Origin: Symbiodinium natans
Lineage: Eukaryota > Sar > Dinophyceae > Suessiales > Symbiodiniaceae
NCBI GenBank assembly: GCA_905221605.1
Contig: CAJNDS010002595.1
Span: 174,001-238,000 of the forward strand
Reading direction: 5' to 3'
DNA length: 64,000 bases
The notes beneath the pieces were generated by a model. That model saw only the letters and a list, made by a program, of their open reading frames with translations. It had not been told where the DNA came from and did no database searches. The position numbers were made by a program, and so were the translations under genes. Shown one piece after another: positions 9,514 to 21,969 of this stretch (positions within the stretch are counted from its first letter, which is position 1; every line of letters starts with the position of its first letter).

Positions 9514-10865
9514 AGTCAAGTGTCCCGGTGTCGGCGCACGCAGGGATGCCCTCACAGCCTACTGGGCGCTGGCGGCAGGTGGCCTGCCAGAAGCTCCCCG
9601 AGCGGAACCTCGTGGCCGTCCGTCGGGTCACGGGGCCCCACGATGGGCAGCTCGAAGCGAGCAGGCGTGCGCGCGAAGTGCGGCGAAAGATGCCAGTGCC
9701 GTCCAGCGCCGCATCAGCGCTTGCCTCGCCCCTGCGGGTGCCGACAGGGCTGCCCAAAACGAGCAGTCCTTGTTTCGCCGCCGGCAAGCTCCAGTCCCCT
9801 CGCCAACACGAGACGCCATCCTCCCCGGGCGGGATCCGCGACCAGTCCCGTTGGCTCCTCCCCTGCGGCGTTCCAGGCCCGGGTTTTCTCGTTTGGGCGA
9901 CGCGCAGCACATCCAGGGTTCGTTCCGGGTCCGACGTGAGGTACACGTCATCCAAAAACGCGAACAGGCCTTCCCCGTGGCCGTGCGTAGCGCGCGTACC
10001 AAGGCCTCGGGGCCCGCCGTCGTGCTGAGAGTGCACTGGAAAGGGGCACAGGCCTGCTTGAACTGCTCCGCAAACTGTTGCGCGAGTGTGCGACTCCTCC
10101 TCGGCAGCGCGCAGGCGGCGAGTTCTGCAAGGCACCTTGCAGCGGCATCGGGGCGAGGAGCGCGCAGAACGGGCAAGGCATTGGCCCAAGCAACCCCTCA
10201 GTAAGCCGCAGGGGCGGTACGTTCGGCGCACTGGAAGCCACGGCCACCTAGGCGAGCAGCTCGGCGAGGCCGTCCACCCCGCGTTTTGCCGAGGTTCGCG
10301 GCGACGCCTGCCTGTGCTTCCATGCGGGAAGTGACGTACGCGTGCCGTCGTGGTGACAAGGTAGGCGTCGTGGAGCAAGGCCGCTAGACACTCGCCGGGT
10401 CGTCGAGCAACAGCTTGCAGTGCTCGCACGTTGCGCCCGACAACCCAGCAGCGGTGCCGTCCGCAGAGCTTGAGCGATGGCGGCGTCAGTGGGCATTGCC
10501 AGTGAGCCCGGCTGGAAGTTTAGGAGGTCGCGCAGGGGCACCGGCGGGCCGGATCGGCCAAAGCGGCGAAGGTTTCGTCCGTGCCAGGAACGGTCGCTGC
10601 GGAGGTCAGGGCACCGCGGCAAAGGACTTCGCCCCGTCGTACGTTTGCGCACGCGTGTGCCCGGCGCCGTTCGCGAACGGCCTCCTCATCGGCAGCGTCA
10701 GCGACGTCAGCTGCCAGTTTAGCACGTGGTGCGCCCGCGGCTGCGCGGGCGGCGCCAAGCAAGGCGTCCCAACGTCCAGGGAGGAAGTCCCGCGAGCGTT
10801 GCAGGAGGGCCTCGCGGCCGACTGTGCCCGGTTCGCGAGCGCAGTGGAGCAGCAAGGAAGCATGA
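9514..10865 (-). pseudogene. Retroelement copy A: RT relic with internal deletion
   Basis: A minus-strand relic homologous to the copy C N-terminal region (RRRAHACANVRRGEVLCRGA near 10640 against HRREVACAKVRKGELSRARH) and RT. It jumps from QACAPFQCTLSTTAGPEALV (just before motif A) almost directly to GLFAFLDDVYL (motif C), so motifs A and B are deleted. The thumb follows in several frames. At about 9514 it stops abruptly where the relict spliced leader begins. It cannot encode an active RT. Confidence 0.75.
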
Positions 10866-10869
10866 CAGC

Positions 10870-13800
10870 CTTCTTTTCAAGGCACTTGGGGGTGAGGGCC
10901 TGGGACGAAGGCTAGTTAAGGTACCCCCACGGAAGAGCTTCCGTCAACATGGCATCAACTACGCAGCAGGGCAAGCACACGCAAAGGCAGCAGGCCGTGT
11001 TGGTGTGTTGCTTTGCTCTGCGGTGTTTTAGCATCTTCCGGAGGGCTCTTTTTTGAAACGCATGACACCACAACAGATGTTGCACTCACCAGGCGAAGTC
11101 TGAAGTCTGTCCAAGCCAGCTTTGAGGGACGCCAGACTCACATCAACATCAAGGCTTCTGAGTCTTTTCTTGGGGGACTTGGGAAGTTTTCGAGGGCCTG
11201 GGATCCACAGCACCCAATATACGAAAGAAATGAACGCCAGCCCGTTTCCCCAAAACCTGTGTTCGCCACCCGGAAACGGACCGGGTTTGCTGCGTTTCGT
11301 GGCGGAGCCTCCGGCGGCCCTGTATACCCTTCAGGTTGTAAGCTTCGCTTAGGTAAGATACTCCGCTAGCTCCTCAGGGACTAGCTTTCGTGACATGTGG
11401 AGGATGGCTCAGTAGACGTCCTCAATGCGGTTTCGCATGCGTTTCGCATGCGTTTCGCATGCCCCGCAATGCGGCTTCGCAATGGGTCTTCGCCTCCTAA
11501 TCTTCGCCGACTGTGCCCTGTAACGGCTTTTGGTCGATTCAACCTCTCCACCCCCTCCCTAGTCGATCTTTCTACCTGAGTCTTGCACGTGAAAGATATG
11601 TGTTTACTCTTGTTTGCCTGGGCCTGGGCCCCTGAGGGGCCACGGGCATGCAGGTCTGACTGACTCAATGGCACAGGGGCGCGCAGGACGCAGCTTGTCC
11701 GGCAACTTCTGGCGGCACAGGCGGCACGGTTGCACTGGCTATTATTGCGGTTGGCTTCAGCGTCGGTGCGCCCGCACGGCAGCCCACGCGGCACGCTTAC
11801 TGGGTAGTTTTGAAACTTGGCGTGGTTGTCGCCAATTTGGTGCCCTCCCGACGCGGTCGTGCCCATTCAACCGCAGTCAGAACCACCCATGCAGAACAGC
11901 TCCTCCGCTGGCACTCGGGCACAGCCGGGTTTTTCGAAAGAGCAACATTCTCAGCGCGAGCAAATAAAACTTCCTCCCGTCCATTTCACCCGCAGCATCG
12001 GTGTTCTGCCCGAGCTTCGGCACCCCGCGATCGCTGCATCCACATCGGGCCCCGCAGGACCGCCGTCGTCATGCACGGAAGTACACCGCTGGAGCGCCAA
12101 GGGCCTATGCGCGATGGCCCTAGTGCCCGGCAGAGCACATTCGCAAGGCCTCGTGCGAGCTCGCAGCCGGGAAGTAGCCAGGGAAGCGAACGCGGCAACG
12201 GCCACCTGCATTGGGACGCCCCGCCAGCGGCGCCGGCAGACTGAAAGTCCTGCATCGGCGGTAACACGAAAACCATGGCAACGATTTCTATGCCCGAGCA
12301 GCTTCATGCTCCAGCGGCCCCGCTGCGTGAAGCAGGAGCGGCACGCAAGTTGCTGGGCAGTGTGCTTTGTCGTGGGCCGCGCGGTCGCTGTGCAGGGGCC
12401 ACGCGTAGGGTTTCGCAACATTGCCAGCGTGCAGCATTAGCTCGGCCGATGCTCGAAAGGAAGCCATGCAGCCTGCGGGAAGATGCTGGGTAGGCCCGTT
12501 TCGCTGCGACGCCGACGGTGGAACAGCGTGCAACCCAACCGGCGTCCTAGAAGCCCAGCACGGTAATTATCCCTTGCCTTGTGGGCGTTTCTTATCTGCG
12601 CGTTCCACCACAAAGAAAAGAAGAATACATCGCCGTTTCTTGGGACCCAGCAGTCCAGCACTTTTCTGTTGTTGTCTCTGAACATTGTCACTACCGAAGC
12701 CCAACGAGTAGCCCATGCTTTCCGGATTGTCCTGTCCATGTGCCACGCCGTCTCTTAAGTGTAGCACAATTTCTTTGTGCTTTCCGGATTGTACGGCCGC
12801 AGGTTTCACCACGAAAACCCTGCCGTTTCTGAAGCCAATTGTCAGTGCACGTGCTCCACTTGCGGACACGTTGTTGCTTCCTCAAGCCTTGCGCCGTTTA
12901 ATGGTTTCCAGATGTTCTGCTCCGCGCACTCCACCGTGAGAACATGCGAAAACATTGCTGCTTCCTGCAGCCTACAACAGTTTGTCTTGTTGTTTTCGGA
13001 TTATTCCGCTAATTGCTTTCCGCTTTTGCCGGTCCACGCGTTTCCACCGCGAAAACACTGCCATGTCATGAGGCTAAACAAATTGGTCCATGTCCTCGGA
13101 AAAGTTGACGATTCTGTTGAAGTCAACTCCTCTGCGGTTCAACTCCTCCGCGGTCTTAGAGCTCTTACTCTTCTGCTGGCCAGATATCCCGACTGACACG
13201 GCTGTTTCTACGTGTCGGATTTCTGCAACTGATCTCCGAGGATGTGCAACTTTGCATGCTGGGCTTAAGCCTCGATCCACTCAGGACTTCGCTCAGAGCA
13301 CCGTGTTAACACCTAAGAAGCTCATCTGATGCGGACGTGTGCATCGACTCCGCGGTGGGGGAAGTCGTGTGCCGTGCTTTGCGAGCAATTACGTGCGCAC
13401 GAGCGAGCTATAGGAGCCTTCACATTCCTGTTGAGTTCGAGCATTCCATTTGCCAAACTTGAGAGATTTGTGGATTTTGTGGTTGGGTGACCAACGGGCC
13501 GCCTCGTTCTGCATGCCCACAGCACATTGACCAATGCGCAGGGGAGGCAAGCTGGCTGGGGGTCACGTGGCTAACTCAGCCAAGCCCGCCTGAGCTGCGT
13601 GTGTCGCGATGGCTCCTAGAAGGTGACGAGTGGCAACCAGATAACTAACAACTTGGGGAGAACTTCGACGCATCTAGGTAGCACGACGTTTGAAGCTGCG
13701 ATTGCTGCTAACTGTGCTAGCCGTCGCGCTTGGCGGGGCTGACTTAACCTGGTCTTTCCGTCAGTCTCGAAGTTTAGCGAAGTTTCCCTCGTTTTCCTTT

Positions 13801-13890
13801 TTTTCCTGATGTTCGCGTTTGCGTGCTCCACCGCGAAAACGTTGCCATGTCCTCAAGCCTTCAACTGTAGGCCCTTCCCTCTTTTTTGGC
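10870..13890. other. Mostly non-coding region with degenerate repeat motif
   Basis: Apart from one possible C-terminal exon at 11028-11213, I see no convincing coding sequence. An 11-bp repeat (CATGCGTTTCG) occurs in tandem at about 11436-11461. A degenerate motif of the form CCACCGCGAAAAC-(n)-TTGCC-(n)-TCAAGCC appears at about 12808-12837, 12856-12888, 12930-12973, 13041-13074 and 13824-13859. The minus frame 12421-11951 is long but not protein-like enough to call. Confidence 0.4.
11028..11213 (-). CDS. Possible C-terminal exon, unknown protein
   Basis: The minus frame ends at a TAA and reads as protein: KSPKKRLRSLDVDVSLASL, then KAGLDRLQTSPGECNICCGV, then MRFKKEPSGRC. It has a basic patch followed by an amphipathic helix and a CNICC cluster. 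Upstream exons were not found and no family was recognised. The call rests on composition only. Confidence 0.3.
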   Translation of the reverse strand: MLWIPGPRKLPKSPKKRLRSLDVDVSLASLKAGLDRLQTSPGECNICCGVMRFKKEPSGRC

Positions 13891-13894
13891 TCTC

Positions 13895-15342
13895 TCAGGG
13901 CTCAAAGAGCACGGCTCGCTCCAGCGGCTGGTCTGGGTCATCCATCAGATACGTCCGGGTGACGGGCGGGCACCTCAGCACAGGGAATTCGAAGATCAAA
14001 AGCTCGCTGGGGGGGAAGGGGGAGGAGGGGAGGAGGGGGGAGGGGCCGAAAATCTGCTCGGAGCAACTTGGAGGCAAGGCGCAGGAGGAAGAAGGTTGCA
14101 AGGATCCCCTTTGCAAGGGTGAACCGCAGCCCTGCGCTGATGATCACCTTGCACGAGGTGTTCAGCTGCTCCCATCCTGGCGATCCGCAGGGCTCATTAA
14201 AGGGATGCCAGCCTTTGCATCTTTGGGAGATACACAAGAAAAAAGACACGGCGGCTGCGTGGGCGAGGCGCGCTTCTGTCGAACAGGATGCGCGCCCCAT
14301 TCCGCCACAGTGGTCACCATCTGCATCGATGGCGCACGCAGCGTGCGCATGTCGTACATGATGGAGAAGCCTCTCGGTGAGGAATCGGTGCACAAAACAC
14401 AGAAGTAACACGTTCGCCATGTTTTTGTTTCCCTGTTTTCCTCTCCCCACTGCCCCCCCCCCTCCGCCTTTCTCTCTCAGTCTCTCCCCCCGTTTCTCTC
14501 ACGAACTCCTCGCCTCGCTCGGCGCTGGGCGACAGCGTGAAGGCATCCATGAAGTCCATCATCTCGTGCAGGCCATCCATGTCCAGGTCTCCTGGCACAG
14601 AGAGCCTCATGAGAAGCCCTGTTTGAAGGCCTCTGCTGCAAGTCTCTAAACCAGGACTCGTGCAGGTCCTTCTAAGCCCTGGATCCGGAGGTAGCCCTCC
14701 TTCCCATCGAAGCCCTGGCTGACGATGGCGAAGCCCACATTCAAGCTGGCCGGGATGCGCCCGTCCTCCCACAGCATTTGCTCTGCTAGAATCTGCTACA
14801 CCAGAGAACCGGATAGAGGCACCAAGAGTGGTCCTTGTACTTGGAGACCCTGCTGCCTCGACTGGCGCTTCGAAAGTTTTGACAAACCAGGGAATCCCCT
14901 ATGCGGATGTGCTCAGCTGCTAAGACTTCCAATCATTTGGCCGCGGCACCATTGTCCGCCGTGGGGAGGTGCACATGGCCCTCCATGTCCTTGTGGGTGG
15001 CGACCTCTTGTTGCAGGTCCTCCTCCAAGCGCGCGAACTTCTGGATCTCCTGGAGATGGTCAGCCCTCTGGTGGCCCTCTCTCATGCCCCCTTTCTCCCT
15101 CTGTGAAGCCTGGTTGGGCTCGAAGATCTTCATGTCCGGGTTGCCCTCCTGACCGGGTCTCTGGAAGCTCTCGGGATTGGGGAGTGAGATGGGAAAGCAT
15201 TGAGAGCATGCCCGGAAACGGTTGCGAACTCTTCGTGGAGAATAGGTCTTTCCTCGATGCTCGGGTGCTCGTCGGTGAGGAGGTAGGTCGGGCAAGGCGG
15301 CGGGTAGAAAGCAAAGCCCGCCTGGAGAAGGTAGCGGTCCAC
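13895..15342 (-). CDS. Seven-exon gene, unrecognised protein
   Basis: The model has exons at 15342-15226 (RYLLQAGFAFYPPPCPTYLL; EERPILHEEF), 15148-14960 (charged helix DHLQEIQKFARLEEDLQQEV), 14782-14664 (LNVGFAIVSQGFDGKEGYLR), 14618-14503 (GDLDMDGLHEMMDFMDAFTL), about 14371-14262 (GFSIMYDMRTLRAPSMQMVT), about 14176-14110 (LNTSCKVIISAGLRFTLAKG) and 13973-13895 (CPPVTRTYLMDDPDQPLERA, stop). Splice motifs are visible: GC donors after exons 1, 2 and 3, GTGAGA after exon 4, and AG acceptors. The junction between exons 4 and 5 is one base off in my model. The family is not recognised. The first exons look soluble and charged, and the later exons include a hydrophobic stretch. Expression is likely, but the function is unknown. 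Confidence 0.5.
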
Positions 15343-16218
15343 CTCGCAGGAAGGAGATCGACGCGACACTCCGCCCCTCTAAAGCGCCTTCCCTCTCTCC
15401 AGGCTCACCTGAAAAAAGGTGGCGGCCGGGCAGAGGATCTTCCAGCGCTTGCCTGATCACCGGGCAGCTGTGAAGTGCTATCAGCTGCTATGACTGGGAC
15501 ACCTACCACACACACACCCCCCTGCATCCCCCCCCCTGCATCCGCAGGTCAATGCGGCCACTTTCTGCTCTGGTTCACCCTGGCTTCTTCGCACTGGTTT
15601 CTGATTCGTAGTTGCAGATGCGCAGGCTGATTTCTGTTCTTTTCACTGATCTGCATCCGCAACTCGAACCACAACTGCGGCAAGCGGTGAACACTCTCAA
15701 ACTATCCCATAACAAATCATATATCACTGCCCAGCCGCAGCGTTCAGCGAACTTCGAGGAGCGGCCCGGCTCACAGCTCCAGCAGATCACCTCCCAGGTC
15801 CGTATGTTGCGTTGCTGCTTTGTTGCTTGTTCTTTTTTTGTTCGGCAAGCTGGATCTACAATCATTACGGCACACTTTTTTGCCCACTTCGGGTGGCTCC
15901 GAACTGTCTCGCGCCTGCTTGAGGATGTCCGAGTGCGATGGGCCTGGAGAGCTGCAGAAATATATGGCTTTGGTAGCCTCGAGGGTGGTCTAAGAATGAT
16001 TTGCACTGGACTCCTGATGCTTGTAGCTTGTTATTTAGCCTTCCCCTGGCTACCCCCACCCCCTCTCTAGCTCCCAAAACTCCTCATCCCGGCTTTGTTC
16101 TGTCATCTCCTACGCCCACGCAACGTACGAGTATGTGCATCGCACTTTGCATGTCGAAACGAACATTCCCTAACCTCATCTGATAATGACATGCTGACGT
16201 AACCCTCACAAAGGCTTT

Positions 16219-16369
16219 CTTCACAGCCTGGTAAACAAGGTAAAAACACATCCCCCTTTTTGGGGTTCGGGCCGAGAAATGCCATCTGCTCAAAGGAGAT
16301 CTGGAAGCCCTCACCCGATGAGGCTTGGGGAAGGTCAAGGACGAAGTCCATGTAATCCAGCCTCAGCAT
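16219..16369 (-). CDS. Exon fragment, unknown gene (possible start exon)
   Basis: The minus frame starts with ATG at 16369 and reads MLRLDYMDFVLDLPQASSGE, then FQISFEQMAFLGPNPKKGDV. It is protein-like, with no recognised domain. It could be a first exon of a gene running left into the 15.5-16 kb stretch, where no clear partner exon was found, or an internal exon of the locus to its right. Confidence 0.35.
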
Positions 16370-16509
16370 TGAAGTGCTTCACTGAGCAGTATCAGTATGA
16401 GGACCTCATGTCCTCTGATCTTTTTGGATCTTACAACCATGTCCTGCCCTCGTTTGGGCTACACTGTAGCCCCAAGCCGCGGCCCGAAGACAAGCCAGCA
16501 AAGCCCTGT

Positions 16510-16969
16510 TAACTGAAGCGCAACAAGGGCAACATGGCCGTGAGCCCGTCATCAGTGACGTCCTGGTCCTCGGCCGCCGTGATGCGCAGCTCCAGCTTGG
16601 GCACCTCCTCTGTCTCCTTCGCTCAAGGTGAAAGTGCGACTTGTCTTGGCATCTGCGGACCGCAGCTCGGCAAAACAAGATGGCGTCTTGGCGTGTGCTC
16701 CCTCGCGCCTTCAGAGTGACCACTGCGAAGCCCACACTCCTAAGATTGCAAGAGTCGGAGTACGAGATTTTTGGGTTTTTGGGGGCTGTGCATGTGGCTG
16801 TACATGGGCTGGCTGGCTGTGTGTGTGTGTGCACACTCGCGGTTTCTGCGAAAAGTGGAGCCTGCTATCTGCTGCAGGGTGGCAGGGGAAGTGGCAGCCG
16901 CACCTTGGGCGGAGGGGCCGGCGCCTCATCCGGCAAGCGCGGCGCTGCAAACCTCGGCCCGAAGTAGCT
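16510..16969 (-). CDS. Two exons of an unknown gene, 3' end
   Basis: The right exon (about 16969-16885) reads YFGPRFAAPRLPDEAPAPPP, then KVRLPLPP. The left exon (16621-16510) reads AKETEEVPKLELRITAAEDQ, then DVTDDGLTAMLPLLRFS, followed by TAA, with an AG acceptor at 16623-16622. Acidic and proline-rich sequence with no family recognised. A TG microsatellite lies in the intervening intron (about 16817-16832). Confidence 0.4.
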
Positions 16970-17744
16970 GGATTTGCCAGAAAGACTTTGGTGTCAGGAT
17001 CGCGGCCCATTTCACACCCCCCCTTGCCCGGCCCAGTGGCTGGAAGCAGCCGCAGTCGACAAAACGCTGGCGAAGAGCTGAGAGGAGGCCGGCCATCCCC
17101 GAAGTGCCACCGGCCGGACCCAGCAGTATCTGCTAAAACTTTCCCTGGCAGTGCGAGGGTTGAGGATTGATGTGCAGCAGGGTCAGAGGCAAACATGGTT
17201 TTCAGTCCTGGCTGTTCGGAAGCGACTCAACAATCAACCACCTGCTGACACAGTGGTGCTACGGGTTGCAAAAAAATTGCACTCGAGCGTTTCATCGTGT
17301 TTCATCAATAAGAGTATGGCCAAGCAGCGCTATGTCATGTAGAGCCAGACGGCAGCGATACACAAGGCTGAGGGGCCGTCCAGCACTGTGGGGAAGTTCA
17401 GGGTTTGGGACGGTCGCAAGATCTCCTCCATGCAAATTGCTGCACACTTATACTGCGCTGTCTAGGATGCAGACAGTGAGCCACCTGTTTGTTCACACTA
17501 CACATGTTCTCAACATGCGCAAGACTGAATCGTTTTCTTAAGAAGCCATTGTTGGGGTACCGGTCCTAGCCCTTCGTAGCAGTACAGTCGCTCAAGACAT
17601 GGCCCCACGAGGAGCTTTCCCAACATCCAACAAGACACACCCAGGGCGTCATAGCAGATGTCGTTTGTGACTCTCATGGTGCCTGTTTAGTCGATTCAGG
17701 TTTACATCTACAGGCCCAAGTCGAGAAGAAAAGGAAGCTGCCAA

Positions 17745-18587
17745 GCCAATCGATAGCTTCGATAGCTTCAATTTTGTTGCTGGCGCTAGGTCTTGGATCG
17801 CGGTCGCAGGGCAACTGCTGCCCACAAACACGGGTGGCCCGACCACGCCGTCACAGGCAAAGCGCAGCTCGCTGGATGTGGCTCATCCCTGTTCAAGATG
17901 GAAGTCACGCTGCCAAGCTCGTTGCCTGTAGGGGTTGAGCTTCTGGGTGTGCCTTCGCTCTGAAATGCGTCGGACGGTTGTTCCAGTAAGCTAGCATGCT
18001 TTCGACTCGCTCCGAGTCCTGTACGGAGCACATCAAGGCCGCATCATCAACTCAACATGCTCCAGGATCCTGGCTACTGTCCGAACTATCGGGATCTTTG
18101 AGGAAGCCACGGGCGAATCCTCAAGACCTGGCAGAAGCTGGCCAGAACGCAAGCTAGTTAGCAGGTCGCCCGTTTGGATGCGCCTGTGAAACCACTATGG
18201 ACCATGGACAATGCAGCTCGTGGTTGCTGAAGTGATTTCAAGAACCGAACGCTGCGCGCTTGCAAATGGTGAGATCGGACGTCGTTCGTCAGGCCTTCAA
18301 TCGGCTTGAACACTGAAACCAGTCCTGCAGCAGGTTTAGGCATTCATGTAGGGTGCGGCTTGCGCGGCCATTGCAGAGGCAGGCCGCCTCAAGTGTAAGC
18401 CTCAAACCCTGATTTTGCACGCTTCGCAATCGGTTGGGCCGGCAGCCGTGAACGTGCGCATTATCGCTTCCACTCCGGTATTTTTTGGCCAGAATTCCGA
18501 CCGCGCACTTCGACCTTTAACTTGTCAACGCTCCAAGCCGCCACGCTACCTCCAGTGGTCTAGCCGAAGCTGAGTCACCCCCAAGAA
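17745..18587 (-). repeat. Left arm of large inverted duplication
   Basis: This segment is a near-identical inverted copy of 21970-22856 (by eye only scattered mismatches). Shared marks include a TCGATAGCTTCGATAGCTT block at the outer end, the 61-codon frame MPKPAAGLVS.FKPIEGLTND in both arms, and GGTGACTCAGCTTCGGCTAG at the inner end. The left arm has ACATCCAGCGAGCT, which is missing on the right. The short shared frame looks like a consequence of the duplication and is not a supported gene. Confidence 0.85.
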
Positions 18588-18688
18588 TGACTAGTCTAAT
18601 CGCCCATTCGGATGCGCCGGTCGGACAAATGCTTTTCAAAGGCTTCGCGACTCTCTTCAAGACCTCACAGAAGGGGTGTATGGAGGAG

Positions 18689-18808
18689 TTTAGGGTTTAG
18701 GGTTTAGGGTTTAGGGTTTAGGGTTTAGGGTTTAGGGTTTAGGGTTTAGGGTCTAGGGTTTAGGGTTTAGGGTTTAGGGTTTAAGGTTTAGGGTTTAGGG
18801 TTTAGGGC
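18689..18808 (+). repeat. Interstitial telomere-type array (TTTAGGG)n
   Basis: About 17 tandem TTTAGGG heptamers with two variant units (one TCTAGGG, one with an altered TTAAGG). It lies about 100 bp inside the inner edge of the left inverted arm. Degenerate GGGTTTAGGG-like sequence recurs at 20440-21170. Confidence 0.95.
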
Positions 18809-19810
18809 GTGTAGGTCGTATTCACGTCGTATTCGCTCGCTCGGGTGTGAAACACCCCGAGCCGCTCGCTCTAGCTTAGCTGAGTGACACCCACCCTAGA
18901 CCCACCCAGACTCAACTCTTTCAGGGTTTCTACCCCCAACCCCCTATCAAGGGGGCTTACTTGTTTGTTTTCTTCTTAATGGGGTTTTAGGGGGCGCAAC
19001 ACCAACCAGCCATTTCGCGTTTGGGGTCGGCCCTTGACGGGTAATAGGTTTTTACGGGCTCGACCTGTTCTCCATTCTGTTTGTCGCGCCAGCTTTGTTT
19101 GACCCTAAACGAAGCAAAAGCATCATCATGAGCATCGCAGTGCCCACACCACCCCCCCCCCTTTTACGGCTTTGGCTCCGATGTCCAGGCCAGCCAAGCC
19201 TCAGTGGAAACGGCAGACTAGCTGCAACTTGTCGTTTATCTTGCGGAGGTGCTCAAGCAAGAGGGTTGCCTTTAACGCGGAGGCATTACAGATCAAACGC
19301 TAGCACCAAATCAGCATGGTTCGTTGTTCCGTCAAAGTCATCGCCACGACAAAGTCGCGTGGATGCCTTTTACCGTCAACTGCTTGTCGGGAGCCGTTGA
19401 TTTGACTTGCGCCGCGCTCGAAAAAGGATTCGACAAGTCAGCGCGCAGGCCAACTAAACATAGATGCGATTGCCAGGTCAACCTACCTTGGCACGGGCGC
19501 ATCAGACCACTCAGGATACCTATTGACAGCTCAACACTCCTTGGCACCTCCTCCCACACAGAGTTGCGTCAACGCAATAGCGACCCGTGACGCGTGTGTA
19601 TTATGTTTCGGAGTGGAGCACGGTTCAACCCACGGCTGCATCAGACCGCTCAAGATGTCACGCCAGCGGCGCACTTCACCTTGGAACGACGACTCGCGTG
19701 CTCCAGAAGTTGAGGCCTGGGCCGTCCAGCGCGACATCAGGTCCGTAAACCGTTGGACAAAGGAGAAGCCTGCGGTCGTGATTCACAGGCTCAGCGTCTG
19801 CTGCTGTTCG

Positions 19811-20205
<395 letters not shown>

Positions 20206-20439
20206 GAACGAACCCCTCATTTTCCGTCACTTGCTTATTCTTGTTATGGCACATTTTTCTGGATCATTAGTCTTATAAGTGTATCCTCGCTCCCTCCATC
20301 AAAAAATTTTTTGTAAGGCGAGCGTGGTGTGTTCGTTCCTTCTCTCACACCCTAATGACGGTCATGTGTCTCCTCGAAAGATGAAGTGGGCATTTGTCTA
20401 GCCTTTACCTTTGATCTCTGGTTCACTCCTTTGGTCTTG

Positions 20440-21175
20440 AGTGTAGGGTTTGGGGGTTGAAGGCTTCAAAGGGCCCAGTAGCCAAGGAGCATTTCCGGGT
20501 TCATGCCCTGCATGGCGTACGGCACGCACCCTGCCAGGGCATCGTGCGAGGCATCGGACAGGTGGTCGGTGCCTGCAGACAGGGTTTACGGGTTCGGAGC
20601 TTTACCTTGGGTTTGGGGCTAGGCGGGGTTGGAGGGCTCAGGGCAGATTTGCACGCCAGGGGTTGTGACTGTAGGGGCTCCGCCCGAATACTGGGGTGGA
20701 GGGTTTAGGGTTCAGGGCCTGTTATCACGCCGTTTCTGTCGAAGGACAACGCTCCAAAAAAAAACCAAGGAAGCAAAAAAGAAAGAAAGACGGACCAACA
20801 AACCCTCTGCCCCAAGGAAAAGACATGACATCGCAAACCCTAAACCCCAAACAAAAAGAGCGCCCCTGAGTCTTGGCTGTGCTCACCTCCTCGGCACGCT
20901 GCTCCCAGTTTTGAGCTGCCGCGAGAAGGGAATCCTTGCATTTCTTGAAGTAGGGCTCAGGGTTGGGGTAGGGTGCGGGGTTTCGGGTCGAGGGTCGAAG
21001 GTCGAGGGCCGAGGGTCGAGGGCCGAGGACGAAGGCTTCCATTGCTTCTTGGATCTTCTGATCTTATGGGGATGAGGGTTGAGGGTTCAGTGTTAAGGGT
21101 GTGGCCCAGAGCTTCAGGTGTATGGGTTAGAGTTGAGGGTTGAGGAGTTTGAGGTTTAAGGCTAGGTAGGGTTGC
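20440..21175 (+). repeat. Degenerate telomere-like G-rich tract
   Basis: Many GGGTTTAGGG, GGGTTCAGGG and GAGGGTCGAGGGCCGAGGG motifs occur without a fixed period, as if a TTTAGGG array had decayed. No coding content is seen. Confidence 0.5.
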
Positions 21176-21193
21176 TGTTGTCTTAGAGGCCCA

Positions 21194-21512
21194 CTTTAAA
21201 CAAGAGAAATAAATCCCGTAACAGCTATAACTCACAAATTCCAAGTTCAAAAGACCATCTAGTTTTCCCTTATAAGCTTTGTCTTCACACGTTTCTTCGA
21301 AACCTCTCGAACGGTGCACAAAAGACCCCGTTAAAATGACCATGCTCATAGTTTTTTTGTGGATCGTCAATTCGTTCCAGCATTACACATGGTTTTTGCT
21401 GGATCCTTTTTGAGCTATTTGTAACCTAGCAGATTCAAATATGACAAGGGGCGATGAATTCTACAGGATTCACTCCTCCTTACATTCATAATGTTTCCCC
21501 AGTAAAACTAAT
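21194..21512 (+). repeat. Direct repeat copy 2
   Basis: Second copy of the 19811-20108 repeat. It has an insertion around 21341-21368 (GCTCATAGTTTTTTTGTGG) relative to copy 1 and diverges after the ATTCATAATGTT region. Confidence 0.8.
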
Positions 21513-21969
21513 GTGAATAGTGACGTGGGGAAGGCGAGGACGCTGCTCTCGCGGCGCTCTTCCTCATCCCAAAGCACAGCCAACTGCTCATCGGTCACCC
21601 AGAACTTCGGTTGCAAACGCAAGGGCTAAGTAGTCTACACATGTTGCGGCGCTGAGGCACGCACAGCTTCAGCGCTGCCAGTTGGCAGCTGCACCACAGG
21701 CAACGCGAAACCTAGCATGATCTCCAGGCAACACGCAAGACTAACAAGCGAACGTTGAACAGCCTGGTGTGACGATCGCATTCACAGAGCCACGGGAGGT
21801 TTGTCTGGTGAGTCATCATGCAACAGGCGAGGCCTCTATAGATTCTGCTGCTTCCAAAGGCATGCAGCGGGAGCAAAGGCTAGACGGCCACCGCGCGACA
21901 AAGAGCGCTGGCGACGAGTCGAGCCCAAAGGGAACAAAGCGGCAAAAGGCTGCGACCCCTAATCTTTTA

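Noticed and set aside
18158-18343. 61-codon frame shared by both inverted arms (MPKPAAGLVS...)
   Set aside because: Conserved only because the arms are duplicated; composition is not clearly protein-like, and the inverted copy at 22217-22402 shows the same frame for the same reason.
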